Shown here one piece after another: positions 21,789 to 34,385 of a stretch of DNA of 64,000 bases. Each line of letters opens with the position of its first letter. Position 1 is the first letter of the stretch. Origin of the DNA: Toxonevra muliebris. Its lineage: Eukaryota > Arthropoda > Insecta > Diptera > Pallopteridae. The notes beneath the pieces are model-generated. The model had not been told where the DNA came from. It worked only from the letters and a program-made list of their open reading frames with translations, and ran no database searches. The translations under genes and the position numbers were made by a program. Where the stretch lies: positions 85,502,400-85,566,399 of the forward strand of contig OY829328.1 in NCBI GenBank assembly GCA_963691655.1. The letters run 5' to 3'.

Positions 21789-24248
21789 TTTAGCAATTTC
21801 ACAGAATTTCAAATTTCAAAATTTCTGCATAATCTTTTGCAATCAAGTAAATATATGCATCAAATATATAACAAATTTCTAAATCGAATTCTTGCATAAT
21901 GATAATTTTATACAATTTTCCTTTTCTCCCATGCATATATACAAATCACAAATGTATGCAGAAATAATGTGCAAGAGCAGTACAGTTGTAATTTTTACTA
22001 CATACAAGTGCAATACGATAAACACACTCACGTATACACACTCGCATTCTCTGCATGTATATGAGTATTTGGTTTGTGCACAAAGATAATTTAATAATGT
22101 ATTAATTGCGCCTAGAAGCATACTACAATTTATTGAATTTAATTGCAAAATTCATTAATGTCTTAAGAGGATTTCCTTTGGATAGGATATTGTGTAGTTG
22201 CAGTTGTTGTAGGGAGAGGAAAATAATTTAGTGGGAGGGAGAAAATAAAAACAGAATGCGAAAGGGAGAGAGAGTAAGAGCGTGAGTGCAAGAGAGAAAG
22301 AGTGAGTGGAGGTTTGAAAATTATTACAATGTACTTAATCTAAAACTAATTTTTTTTACAATGAAATATTTAATGTTGTATTGGAAAATATACACGAAAT
22401 AAGTATTTAGAAAATACATATGTAGGGTGTATAAATCTTAAGTTGCGGTTAAGGTGGTTAAACATTTTTTATTCTAATGACATAAATAATGATATATATT
22501 AACTAATAATGAGATGCAGTTAGAAAAAAGGGTGGAAGTAGGTCAATATCTAGTTACTAATGAACACAGAGTGCAAAATCAGAGGGTTTCGTGGTAGGTA
22601 TTTGTGCGCTGATAGAACCGAATGGAAACTGTTATATAAGCTCAATAAACTTAAAAAAATTAATCATAAATTGTTCAAAATTTGTATTCTTCGCTCAAAT
22701 TTCTAGCACAGTAATAAGACTGCATCCTTTCAATGTTGTTCTGAAATCTTAGCAACACAAAACCAGCGATACTCTAGATTCATAAACATAACCGCGCAGG
22801 TCTTTGCATGTGAATTTTATAAAGAGAATTTTTCATGTATAAGCACAAATTTAGAAGTCACGAACATTTACGCACACACTCACATACACACAAGAGAATT
22901 AGAAACAGAGAAACATTGAAATAAAATATCAAAATATTTTGCTTTATTTTGTTTACTATCAAAACAAAATAAAGCTTTAAAAAATATATACAAAAAATTA
23001 AATGTATTTAAATATTTACTTGTTTTATGTTTTTTCTTGTATGCTATTCAAAATTTGAACAAAAAAAAAGAAAATTAAAGCATAAAATGGTTTTAGAACA
23101 ATTAGTTCAGAGTTGAGTAGGAGAAGAGCATAAAACTGGAATTGTACCATATATATTATGAAACACTGTCAACTTGACCTCATATTGGTTACAATAGAAT
23201 CACACAGAATGCCACAGCAAAACATAACCACGTGTAGCACGCTACTACACTAAATTCTACAAACAAAATAATAAAAAAGTGAAACTAAAAATATGCAAAC
23301 CGCACACACACATACATGTATGTATGGATAAGGAAAACTACAAAAAAGTTGGAAATTTAAAACGAAAAAAATAAATGTTTGAAGGAACCAAAACCATGAA
23401 ACGATTTCATGAGTACAAATAATAAGAAAAAAATATAAAGAACAAAAAAAAAAAATAAAAATAAAAAATAACACAAAAAAAAATTTAAAAAAAACACAAA
23501 TAAAATGAAAATAAAAAAAAAAAATGTCAACACACACAAAATTTATTAAAAAAGTTGAAATTAATTTTTTTTTATTTATGTGTATATACACACACACACC
23601 GACATAAACATACTAACTAACAAGGCATTTATTGTTCTCTCTTTCTCTTTGTGTTGGCAGCACACCAAGCTAACTGTTGTTTGTAGTTGTAAGTAGTCAT
23701 CATAATGTTAAAGGTATGTGTGTCTCTTTGTGCCTGTATGTATAAGTAGGAAATATGTAGTAGAAAAAAAGTTGACAAGCGGCAGCTGAAATGTTCATGT
23801 AAAAACTTAAGTAAGTGAGCTTATTTAATTTATCACGAATGTGACACGAAAGAAAAATGTTGCTGTAAATGTTTGTTTTACTCTTTAATCAAATTAATTT
23901 ATTTTTTTTTTTGTTATTTTTTTTCCACTTCAAATTTGCTGATGAGTCTATTTTATCTGTTTTCTTTTTGTTTTTATTTTCTTTTCTTTTTTCACTCAAC
24001 ATTTTCGTTGTTTTTTGTTTTGCACATTTGATTATTGGTAATTTTTGCTCTATAAGAAAAAATGCGCCTAAAGGTATGCTTTTTTTAATTTGATGCTTAA
24101 GATTGATTTGTTTCGGATATATTGCGTTATTGTGGGAATCAACAAGTTTACTCTGGAAATTATTTCATTCCAAAAATATGCCCAAATTTTTAGGCATTCT
24201 TTTTACCTGCTAAGATCCTTGAGGCTTACTGACCCCAAGAATAATTAC
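21789..24248. other. AT-rich non-coding DNA
   Basis: No gene is recognisable. The part at 23380-23580 is almost pure A-rich and yields phenylalanine-rich frames on the minus strand that are artefacts. A variant core motif GCGCCTAAAGGTATGCTTTT is at 24064-24083. Confidence 0.5.
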
Positions 24249-24700
24249 AGGAGAAAAATTAGTGAAAGAAAGGAAAGATGGGGTGATAAGAGAGGAAGCG
24301 ACAGGAAGGGCGGGTTGATGAAGGAGAGATGGGGAAGAAGAACAAATAAGAAAAAGTAGGAAAGGGATGAAAGAGAAAGATCAAATAACATACGAGAAAG
24401 AAGAAAAATACGTGGGTGGGTGAGAGAAGATAATGGAGAGAGATAAAAAGAGAAGAAGAGGAAAAGTAAGGTGGTGAAAGAGAAAGGAAAGAGCAAATAA
24501 AAATTATATGAAGAGAGATAGTGATAAAAAGAGAGGTAAGCGAAAAGAGAGGAATACAGAAGGTAAAAGATAAGTTAAGGAAAAATGAATATAAGGGAGA
24601 GGGAAAGAATGGTAGAAAGAAAAGAACGAAGACTGAAAAAAGAGACAAAAGAGAAGCAGAGTAGATTAGGGGGGAAATACAGGGATAAGCGATAGAGCGG
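24249..24700 (+). repeat. ~450-bp polypurine tract
   Basis: This strand is overwhelmingly A and G in irregular GAAAGAGA/GGAAAG/GAGAGATAA words, with few interruptions. Such strand asymmetry can form intramolecular triplex. The minus-strand frames here (24245-24496 and the 160-codon 24259-24741) are Ser/Phe/Leu-rich translations of the pyrimidine strand and are not genes. Confidence 0.8.
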
Positions 24701-26159
24701 GTGACATTGACTACGTCTAATTGCGTTAATTTTGCGTTCAATTTAATCGATTTTGCTATTCAAATTTGGTCAAAGGCAATATATTTTTTCAATAGTATAA
24801 ATACTATTAAACAAAATAGAAATACTGTTAAATTCCATAGAGAAAACTGTTGAAATTATTGTTAATTTCTATCTAAACTATTGAGTCACTAAATGTGCTA
24901 TTAATTCATAAATCTGTTTTGTTAAGTGTATATATATAAATTACTCTATTTTTTGAAAGCTCTTCAATTAGATTTATTTAATAGATAATTCAAAAGTTAA
25001 ATACTTTTCGTAAATAATTTTTACCATTTCCTATTAAAACTTTGAGCTACACACCTGGAACATTATCAAAAAGTAAATTTATTCATATATAGCCAACCAA
25101 AAATAAAATATAAATAAAATTAAGATAATTTCAATTAAATATACTAACATCAAGATTTCTATTTATTTATTATGCCATTTAAATTTAATTTTATTGAGCG
25201 AAAAAGAAAAAAAAAAAAACGAAACAAAGAAATAGATAAAGAAATAAAATATTTTACATTAAATTTGCTGTCAAGGGGGCTCAATGGGCGGACAGCAGGA
25301 AAGAAAATACGTAGTGAGAGATTCATTCTTCATTCTTAAAACACACATATACACCAATAAGGTAACCGTGCTTACCTGCAAGCGAACTGACGCAAATAAC
25401 CGTACACTTCTTACTAGCACAAGCACAACCACCTTACCGTGTCTTTCCTCACCGCGGACACTAAAGAAAAAAAGAAAAAAAAACAGAAAGGTGGCCATAT
25501 TAAATATTTTTTAAGTGTCCCTCTAGAGTCAAAGATACTACTAAATATGTATGAATATGAATATGTGTATGGATGTGTATTTCTGTGTGCTTGTGTTTTA
25601 AGGTGATACCGCCATAATGAAGAAACCAACAACAACATTACCAAACAAAAAACAAAAATAACAACAGCAACCTGCAAACAAATACTTGGAAGGACATTTT
25701 TCCTCTTACTGCTGGCTGAGGGGGGTGGTCGACTGCCTTCGCTTGGCCCAACTTGGCTTGCTGTTGGTTTAATGTTGGTTTACTGGTCGCTTCAAGCTAA
25801 CAAACAAAACGTTGTCGTGAACATTAAAATGGCTATTTAGTAAGAAACAAAATATATAAAAATAAAAAAAAAACAAGTTGTTTTACTTTAAACTTACCTA
25901 CCTTACTCTATGGCTATGGTGGGCTATGATTATGGCTGTTACTCACATACACACCCACACACACACATAAAAAAGCAAACATACTTTTGTATGCTAATAA
26001 ACACACTGACTGCACAACTGTTGTTTTTGTTTGTTACTGTTGTTTACGCAAACGGAAATGCCATAATAAAGTTCCGGTTCAAGCAATGCAAGCTAATTAA
26101 GATACCACCACCAACAACAACATTACCGCTTGCTACTCTTGTTACCCTGGCTATTTGTT
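24701..26159. other. AT-rich DNA with GC-richer patches
   Basis: Two GC-richer patches (25280-25480 and 25700-25800) carry open frames on one or both strands but match no family I know. They could be decayed elements or unspliced leader sequence. The rest is simple A-rich DNA. Confidence 0.4.
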
Positions 26160-26320
26160 TTGTTGTTGTTGTTGTTTTTGTTATTATTATTATTATTGTT
26201 GTAGTTGTTGTTGTTGTTCCTACGAATCAGCATAACGATGAAGATATTCTTTTTCTTCTTCCCTGTCATCTTCTTGTTTTTTGTTGTTGTTGTTGCTGTT
26301 TTCTTTCCCCTTGGTGTTGA
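26160..26320 (+). repeat. TTG/ATT trinucleotide microsatellites
   Basis: Runs of TTG (26163-26178, 26204-26218, 26281-26295) and TTA/ATT (26180-26198). These create poly-valine and poly-cysteine frames on the plus strand (25910-26320) that are not genes. Confidence 0.8.
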
Positions 26321-27009
26321 TAATAATGTTGATGAGAATGATTATATTGTTTCTGGGTGTTGGTTACAGGTATATCGCTACATTCATACAATGATACTGG
26401 TAGGTAGGCGATGATGATGGTGACATTTCTATAAGGAGTTTACTTATTTTGCTGTTGTTGTTGAATTTTTGTTAGTGTTATTATTATTCTTCTTATAATA
26501 TTATTGTGGATTGTATTGCTTAGGAAGGTGTAGGTGTAGTAAAGCAATTTTCATAAATCTGTTTAATCATCAATATAAACTTCCGCATCGTACTTCCGTT
26601 TAATTTCTCATATAGATTAAATTCATTTTTCAATATTTATTATTATTCTTTTAGAGTTTTGTTCTGATTTTTGTGAGGCAATATTGAATGAAAAGGGGAA
26701 GAAAGAGAATTGAAAGTTTTTTGAAATTTTTTGATTTGTTGAAATGGCAACAATTTTTTTGTTTTTTTTTTGCTTTTGTTTGAGAATCGTTAGAAAGTTC
26801 AGTCCGTATATATCATAATTTTTTCTTGTGAATACCCAATTAAGTTTATTAAATTAAGCATCATCTATTCTGTGGATACTCTACACTGCAAATACGATGT
26901 TGTCGAAAACTAGGAGCAAGGTTCTTCAACAATCTGGCAGAAATATTGTAAGTAAAAATACAGAATTTGCTGAAAAGAGTATTAACAGGTTTCAATTCGG
27001 TTCCATGTG
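26321..27009. other. AT-rich non-coding DNA
   Basis: I see no gene. The part from about 26890 may be decayed upstream retrotransposon sequence. Confidence 0.4.
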
Positions 27010-27577
27010 GATTTAGATTTGTGAAAGTGTTCAAAAAATACGAAACGAAGAGACTTATAATGTGCCGTAACTGGTCTCGGAGTGGAAATGATCATTTAGA
27101 TCGTTGTACACTTCTTTAGTTCGCTCGAAGTTGGAATATGCTTTTTTTATTTGGAATTCATACTATTCCTCCCATACTCTACGAATTGAACTAATTCAAA
27201 AATCATTCGTAAGATTTGCGTTACGGAAACTAAAATTTTCCGATCCGGTTCCTTCATACAAAGCTCACTGTGATCGCATAAGTTTAAAATCTTTGGAGAG
27301 TAGGAGATCAGTCTTATTTGTTCTATATATTTCGGATATTGTAATGGGTAGGGTTAACTGTTCAGATCTTTTGCAATTAATTAGCTTCAATGTACCTGTG
27401 CGGCACTCTGATTTCTTTCACTTAGATATTTGTCGTACTAATTATGGTTGGTTCAAAGCAAGTATTGAAGTCAATTTTAAATAATTTGTTATAATTATAT
27501 AATATATGTATATATTTTAATAGTCTGTAAGAACCTATGTTTGTTCATTGACTAAATAAATAATTAAAAAAAAAAAA
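27010..27577 (+). mobile_element. Non-LTR retrotransposon 3' fragment (Jockey/CR1-like)
   Basis: A 5'-truncated copy of a retrotransposon lacking RNase H. The open part (27104-27484) encodes the end of the reverse transcriptase, with the pattern LYTSLVRSKLEYAFFIWNSY, then RIELIQKSFVRFALRK, SRRSVLFVLYISDIVMG and a final FFHLDICRTNYG. These are the conserved blocks that close ORF2 in Jockey/CR1-type elements, and the stop at 27482-27484 is probably the original one. A short 3' UTR follows with AATAAA (27555-27560) and a 12-A tail (27566-27577). The frame opens with TTG at 27104 because the true start is missing. This is a different lineage from the RNase H-bearing fragments. Confidence 0.82.
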
Positions 27578-27914
27578 TCCTCGGTGAATGTTTCAATCTA
27601 CTGATCCATTGACTTTTTTCCTTGCATATTGTTCGAAGAACTGCAGAAACTCAAATAGAAATAAAGTTCATCAAGATTGCAAGATGAAAAAACCATACGC
27701 AGAGGCAAATCATGATCTGCAGTTGTGTTCAAAATAACAGCATCGGTATTATGAGAAATCTTAATTTTTTACCGATATATAGGGCTGCCAGATGCAAATC
27801 AGGCTTCATCAGGATATTGAGATAAAATATCGGAATTTTTCAGCTTTCATCTAGACATTGAAAAGAAATTTTTCCACACAACAAAGAACAATAAATATAA
27901 AAATTATATATTTA

Positions 27915-28110
27915 TGTACATTAGACTGCCTCGAATATTTCGTGTAGCGCGATTTTCTTGAGGCATCTATTTTAAACATCAGGCTCACAGACACAATATT
28001 TAGAGGTCGCTCATAGGGTTTTTATGTTTTCCATATAAATAATACATAGATTTCGTTCAATAAAAATATAAATCGCACTACACGAAATATTCGAAGCAGT
28101 CTAATGTACA
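27915..28110. mobile_element. Nested MITE, 196 bp, ~40-bp inverted repeats
   Basis: TGTACATTAGACTGCCTCGA then ATATTTCGTGTAG, GCGATTT on the left is mirrored by AAATCGC, CTACACGAAATAT, TCGAAGCAGTCTAATGTACA on the right. It lies within the 27.8-29.0 kb element, so it inserted later or was captured. It has no coding sequence. Confidence 0.82.
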
Positions 28111-28339
28111 TATATACTTATATACATATGTCTGCTCCTCGAGTCCCATATACGAAAAAAATCGGTTTTCTTGTACACTACTGAAAATGAACCTCGGTCC
28201 ATTTTATCATTATTCCCTAAATATTTCAGGTCTGGCGATTACCGTTCATGAGCTCGACCACCGTTTACCACCGTAATTTTATAGTAATGTAGCATCGCTG
28301 ATCCCGACTGCGTATTCAGTTTTTCTCCCGCAATATGGA

Positions 28340-28540
28340 CCTGAAGTTGAAAAAATTAGCTCTTCAGGGACTATTAAAAACTTTGTTTTAACAGATACGA
28401 AGTTGAAAAGTGTATAGACAAAAATTCTTTATCCCTTTGTGCTTTACAACTTTGCTTCAGACATCAAATTCGTATCTGTTACTATAAACAAAATTCCTAA
28501 TAGCTCCTCAAGACTCCAATATTACGACTTCAGGTACAGA
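28340..28540. repeat. Foldback (inverted repeat) inside the 1.26-kb element
   Basis: ACCTGAAGTTG ... AGCTCTTCAGGGACTATTAA ... AACAGATACGAA on the left pairs with TTCGTATCTGTTACTATAAA ... AATAGCTCCTCAAGACTCC ... CGACTTCAGGT on the right. Pairing is imperfect but extends about 70 bp. Confidence 0.75.
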
Positions 28541-28552
28541 TCGTGAAAGAAC

Positions 28553-28740
28553 TTGATATCAATGAGTACAACAAGCAAAACTGAGAGGATTTTTTAGAAG
28601 CAGCTGACAATTCTGCCCCACAGCTGATTATAAATCACAGTTGCTATTTCTCTTACTATTATGAGAAGTTGTGGGTCAGAATTATCAGCTGTTTCTAAAA
28701 AATTTTCTTAGTTTCCCCTGATGTACTCATTGCTAGATAT
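28553..28740. repeat. Second foldback inside the 1.26-kb element
   Basis: ATATCAATGAGTACA ... TTTTTTAGAAGCAGCTGACA ... TTCTGCCCCACA on the left pairs with TGTGGGTCAGAA ... ATCAGCTGTTTCTAAAAAAT ... TGTACTCATTGCTAGATAT on the right, with about 40 bp of unpaired centre. Confidence 0.75.
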
Positions 28741-29046
28741 GATGGAGAAAAATCAGCAACTAAATTATTATAAAACCGTTGAAAAATCTGGCGCATAAAA
28801 TTTTTGTTGTACTGTGTAAACAGTGTATCACACCATTTAAACTTTAAATTACGGAGCCGATGCATAAATATTTTCAGCGCCTGAGACTTCTGGTATATTT
28901 TTATATTGTTTAATGTGTTTGATCAAATTTATCAATAAAAATTTTATCTCTACAAATTTGAAAATTTTACCTGGACAAATTTCTAAAAGTCGGTACTCTG
29001 GACAATGAAGATGAATCAAGACCATCTGGCAACCCTACCCATATAT

Positions 29047-31490
29047 TGATTAAGACTCATTTTCCGAAAAAGGTTTCAATTATCTTTTACTATTTCTCAA
29101 GCTCTTTCCAGAAAAGTTTTTGGGTTGTAGGGGATTTTTATATTTTGTAATTTTTATACAAATGTAAAAACAAAAAGTTCTTTTGTTTCGGAGTATAATT
29201 TCCAATTAAATTTTTTTTTCAACATTTAGACACAAATTATTTTTTTTCTCACTTGATAGTAATGCAGCTGCCATGAGCCCTTAAATTTGAACTTGGTTAT
29301 TCAGAGTTTTAGTTCTATAGTTTGGCATTTTGAGAAACTATAAACTTCAGGATCAATGCCTTTTGCCAACAGGTTTCGCGTAATTAAGAATCAGAGTTCA
29401 ACTTCTCCACGGGCATAAATAAAACATTATTAAATTTAGTTTGAATTGAAGGCGAACTGCTTCAATTAAGCTAGCGAGGCGGTAAAATTTGCCCTCTCAT
29501 TTCAGTTCCTGATTATGTCTCTCTTTTCCCTTCACTTTTTCGAATCCTTTAAATTCCATTTAACTTTTACGAAGTTTTTCTTACTTTCAGACTCGTGTAT
29601 GTTTTCTTTTTATTCTTCTTCTACTAATGCAATTAAAGCTGCGCTACATCACGCTATTTTTGTACTTGACACCAAACTTTTGACAATGGTAATACCTACT
29701 ATTCAGAAATTTCTTTAAACTTGTACTATTTCGTTTTTTTACTGAAGCAAAATTTTTGTTTGCACTTTTTAAGTAAAGTTTAACAAAGTTTAGTTTGTGT
29801 AAGAAATAAGCAAAAGCAACACACAACCAAATAAATACAATACCAAACAGTGAGTAGTGTAATTTTAAAAAGATTAAGAAATCCTAGCACCTTAGGCATA
29901 TATGGATGTGTATTAGAGCACAATAAAAAATTAACCTTTTTAGACAACGTAAGTAAATAGGAACATAGTTTTAGAAGACATTTAAAGTTCAATAGAAATA
30001 GAAATAAATAGAAAATCAACCTTTGATACGAAAAAAGTAAAAGCGATTACTCCATGAAGTCATTTACCTAAAAGGTTTTCAGGTTTTCCATAAACGAAAG
30101 TAATCTCGTGCAAACACATCGAAAAAAGTTTATCATTAGCAATTAATCAATGATATTATATCGGATAATCTTGTGCTTGCATGCATGTATGTGTGTGTGT
30201 GTGTTTATATTTGTAAGCTGCTAATAAATAATAATAAAATGTTAAGCACTTTATTATTAGATATTATTTAGTTAGCCTTGTTGTTTTATTATTAGCAGCG
30301 TAAGCATCAATGAAAATGCATTAAGCTAATTAAAATTTTCAATTAAATTAATTTAGCATTGCATTAACAACAACATAATGCATAAAAAAAGTGAGTTTGA
30401 AATGAACATTAGTTAGTTCGGCGAACAACTGCTGAAGTTGGCAGCCAATAGCTTTTATTAGCTACCAATTAATGAAAATGCTAAGCATAAGATCTAATTG
30501 ATGTGAAAGTTGTATTCCTGATTATCAGCACTTGTGATATTTATGAATATGTTTCCAGTATTAATAACTGCCTGGAAAAATGTAATAAAAAAAAAGCTAT
30601 AGCATATTTTATGGCGCTTAGTTTTTTTATATGTTAGTAATAGCATAAAAACAAGCTTTATTTAAAACCTGAAAACCAAAACAAAACTGAAAACTAAAAT
30701 TAAGACCAACAAAGCTTTTGTGACACGTCCAAGGTTTATATAATTGGATTTATGCTAGTGTAAGCATAAATGAAACACAACTAAAAAATATGCAATGAAT
30801 TTAGAATCATATTTTTGATATTTTCATTTAAATTCTTGTTAAAACTAAATCATTTAAAAATGTTGTCTATGTAAAAAAGTAAAAAAAAAATAAATTACTG
30901 AAAATAATTTTTGCATATTTTTATACATGTATTCGTTTTTTTTTAATATCCTTTTTACGTATATGTTAGTAAATACATAAAAAGTAAAATAATATACAAT
31001 TTTACGCAACCGGTAAGCGGATTTAGGATTAATATAAAAAATATAGACACTTTCTTTTTGTTTGTTTTTGAACCTCAATATTAGTTTTTTTTTTTTACAC
31101 CAACGAAAAAAAATTTAAAAAAATTGCAGCTGAATAAATTGAATAAAAATATTTTTTCCAATATTGTGCAAAAAAAAAATGTTTGTCATAGTTATATGAA
31201 AAATTATTTTTACAAATTAAAGTTAATACGGTTTTGTTTTTATTTTTTGAAAGCGATTTTATGTAGTTTTTTCAATTTCACTTTCATTTTGATTTGAAGT
31301 AAATATTTATTTAAAAAAAAAATATTTCAAAAGTTTGTGTGGTTTTTTCACCTTTTGCAAATAACCACACATTTGTGTTAAGTAATCTACATTATGTTTA
31401 CAGACTAACAAATTAAAAGTGTCTTTTCACAAGGTGGCTTAGAGGGATGATTTGTCTGGTGACTTCGAAAAAAAACCTATAAAAAAATTT
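29047..31490. other. AT-rich non-coding DNA
   Basis: No gene is recognisable. A TG microsatellite lies at 30188-30204, and there are many A/T homopolymers. Confidence 0.5.
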
Positions 31491-31499
31491 CCTTCTTAC

Positions 31500-32570
31500 C
31501 GTATATTTTCTACATCAAAATGTAAACTATTTGTGTAAAAAGTTTTCAATAGAAAGTATGTACTTGAGTAAACGTGAAAATTGTAAGATGTCGAGTTTTA
31601 TATATTATCTACCTTTTTTCATACAATATTTTACGTTGCTAAGGAAATATTTACATATTTTCTATAAATTAAATAAGCATTTCGTAGTAGAGACTTTGAT
31701 ATTGAGGACAGATTTCATATATAATTTACGTTGTCTTGATATTTTTGACATATTTTCTACATCAAAAGGTAAGCTATTTGAATCAAAACTATACAATGCT
31801 GCAGAATTTATCTTCAGTACTATTCCAAAAAATTAGGTATAAACGTAAAAATCTTTTGGTGAAAAGCTTCATACATTATCTACTTTCTTTTTATATTTGA
31901 CGTTAATTGGAAGTTTTTAATACATTTCATACACAAAAAAAAAAATATGAAAAATTTACTTCTTGAAAAATAATTATCCTTGATAGTAAAAATTAAAAAT
32001 TTTATTAGAAATAAGCCAAAAAATAACGTTTAAACTAATTACATACACATTACATGCGCAGCTCAGATTGTTTTCATTTGAATGTAGACAATGTGAAGGC
32101 TAAAGGTAAATACTATAAAGAATTCAACGTATTAAAATTTCTACGATGCTGATTCTCTCTTCACATTTTTAAAGAATTCTGATTCCGCAATAAAAACTTT
32201 TTGTAATCCATAATATTTACATTCTGATGTAGAAAATATGTAAAAATAACAAGACAACATGGTATACTTTTGAGAAAACTATAAAATTTAAAATTCAAAA
32301 AATTGAGATATTCTTAACACAATCTTTTAAATTAAACTCTGCTACCTTTTGCCGCGACATTCCGTACTGGGCCAAAAAATACTTAATACTGAACCTTCCG
32401 TTTAGAATTTATATATAAAATTAGTTTTTAGTATATGCCAAGGAAAATATGCCAAAGTTTTATTTAATATCAAAGTTTAATGATTTTTAAGAAATTCTAA
32501 ATGGGTTTCTATATTTTTCTACATAATTTTCATAGTATCTACATATTTTCTACATTACAATGTAAACTAA
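31500..32570. repeat. Degenerate ~0.25-kb repeat with TTTTCTACATCAAAATGTAA core
   Basis: The core ATTTTCTACATCAAAATGTA (and AACTAT) occurs near 31503, 31750 and 32532 on the plus strand and near 32215-32240 on the minus strand (CATTCTGATGTAGAAAATAT). Between the first two copies, TATTATCTACCTTTTTTCAT and CATTATCTACTTTCTTTTTA (near 31602 and 31873) and TAAACGTGAAAAT/TAAACGTAAAAAT also recur, indicating a tandem unit of roughly 250-270 bp. Non-coding; the 101-codon frame at 31531-31836 is a product of this repeat. Confidence 0.6.
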
Positions 32571-34159
32571 CAGAAAATCTACATATTGTAACACAATCCT
32601 TTATAGCATATGGCATAACCATGATGATGATGATGACTAGTATAAAAAAATAGAGCACACACTCATTCTGGCAATACTGACAAATCCCATGAGAGCAACA
32701 ACAACAGCCAGTACACACACAGTCATACAAAATAGAACGTTTGTTTTAAACATCGCTTTTTTATTCATTCTAGTACTATTTTTTAATACGTTAAAACACC
32801 ACAATTGCATTTTGAGTGAATGGAAATAAATTAAATTGAGAATAATAAAAAAATAAAAAAAAATAAAAATGAAACAGGGGAAAACAAAAAAACAAAAATA
32901 TAGCAAAAAAGCAAAAGTAAAAAAAAGCGAAAAAAGCATTCTGAAAAAAGATATAAAAATTGTGAATAGGGAGAAAATTTCAAAACTCCCGTGCACTTAA
33001 ACATATGAAATTAAATTTTCAGATGTACATATGCAAAATATGTAGAAAAAAAAATAAAAAATAAAAAATGGAGGGAAATAAAACTAAATACCACAGACGG
33101 CACTGGCTATGGTATTAAAGAAAAAAATCTTTTCATTAGTTTTAAGTAAAGCTTAAATAGTTGTAGAAGTTTATGTTAACTGCGATACACTTACCCTAAA
33201 TATTTATGGTAGAAAAAAATGTGGCAGCAGATTTACTATTATTTATTGCTTAGTGTAAAGATAGAATAAAATGTTAATTCACTTGCTCTTCTCTGCTGCC
33301 CAGAGGCCAATACTACTACCATTGTGCTCGTTATTCTTTCTAAAACTTTGAAATCATTTGCACCGTACCCCTAGTAGTTGATAGAAGTATTTACTACTAG
33401 CGTTTCTTTTTATTATATGCAATATTTAAGTCCTACTATTTTAGCTGCTTCTCCTCTTTTTCCCCCATTTTTTTTTCTTAGCAAATAGTTTTTTACAAAT
33501 TTTTTCTTTAGGTTTTTAATAAATATCTTTTCTTTTATACTTTTTTGTTTTGAATTCTCGAGTGCAGTGAAAATATTTGTCTTTAATTGCAGCTAATATT
33601 TTCTTTTTTTTTATGTTTTACTTTGCTTTCATCTCGCTTACTTTTTGTCTTCATTTAGTGGTGGGTGTTTTTTATTTTACTTTTGATTTTCGTTTTTTAA
33701 ATACTATACATTTTTTTTTTTTTGAATGCGGCATGAAAGGACGAAGTGAACTGCTATTAGGGGAGAAGGTTTACAAAAACTACATAAAGAAGTTTTCTGA
33801 AAGAGAAAGAAGAAAAGGAGTAACAAATATAAAAAGCCCAGCTGGCAATTAAGTTTACCGAAAATAGAAAAAATAGCAGAAGGTACAGGAATTTAGTACT
33901 TAATTGAATTAAATCTAATCTACAAAGTTTTTATATTTTTTTCCCAGTATTTTTTACATTCAATTTTCTTAACTTAATAAACGTTTTTAGTTAGGCACTG
34001 AGTAACGAGAAAGGATTAAAAAAAAAAGTGCGAATAAAAATTGAGTCAGATACCAACAAAAGTGCAGAAAAAAATCGTTAGATCATGTCTCCTCTCAACG
34101 AATGCATTCTCTAAGCAAAATGCACCAAGATAACCCGAGTATAATATTTTTTATTCTGC
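32571..34159. other. AT-rich non-coding DNA
   Basis: An ATG microsatellite lies at 32622-32636. The minus-strand frames at 32637-32996 are Phe-rich translations of A-rich sequence. No gene is recognisable. Confidence 0.5.
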
Positions 34160-34385
34160 CAGACCCAGGAATCAGATTGACAATTTTCCATGGAATTTTC
34201 GACATTGAAACCGGATCTGGAGAATTATCTATTTCGTCGCGATTCTGAGATACTTTAACCTTAATTCACAAAGATTCGGATTTTAGATATTTCCAACTAA
34301 CTATTTAATCGATTCGGATTCAGTGTCGGAAGTTCCATGGGAAATTCAACTCTGCTTCTTGGATTTGCCAAACGCAGTCCACTGC
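34160..34385. mobile_element. MITE-like inverted repeat, ~225 bp
   Basis: The left end has CAGGAATCAGATTGACAATT then TTCCATGGAATTTTCGACAT. The right end carries the inverted match GTGTCGGAAGTTCCATGGGA then AATTCAACTCTGCTTCTTGG. Identity across about 50 bp is roughly 75 percent. Ends and target duplication are unclear. Confidence 0.6.

Larger units (their letters stand above)
27781..29036. mobile_element. 1.26-kb TIR element with 10-bp target duplication
   Basis: Left end AGGGCTGCCAGATG (27781-27794) and right end CATCTGGCAACCCT (29023-29036) are inverted repeats with one mismatch, and weaker similarity continues inward. It is flanked by ACCGATATAT (27771-27780) and ACCCATATAT (29037-29046), a 10-bp duplication with one mismatch. 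A 9-10-bp duplication would point to a Mutator-like or foldback element rather than hAT, but this is only an inference from length. The interior has no transposase and contains a smaller MITE (27915-28110) and two foldbacks (28340-28540 and 28553-28740). Confidence 0.7.

Noticed and set aside
23250..23597. 115-codon minus-strand frame
   Set aside because: Phe-rich translation of an A-homopolymer-rich stretch.
24259..24741. Longest frame in that area, 160 codons on the minus strand
   Set aside because: It is the translation of the pyrimidine strand of a polypurine tract: almost only Ser, Phe, Leu and Pro, with overlapping frames in the same strand.
25910..26320. 136-codon plus-strand frame
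   Set aside because: Poly-Val/Ile and poly-Cys stretches come from TTG/TTA/GTT microsatellites; no domain is visible.
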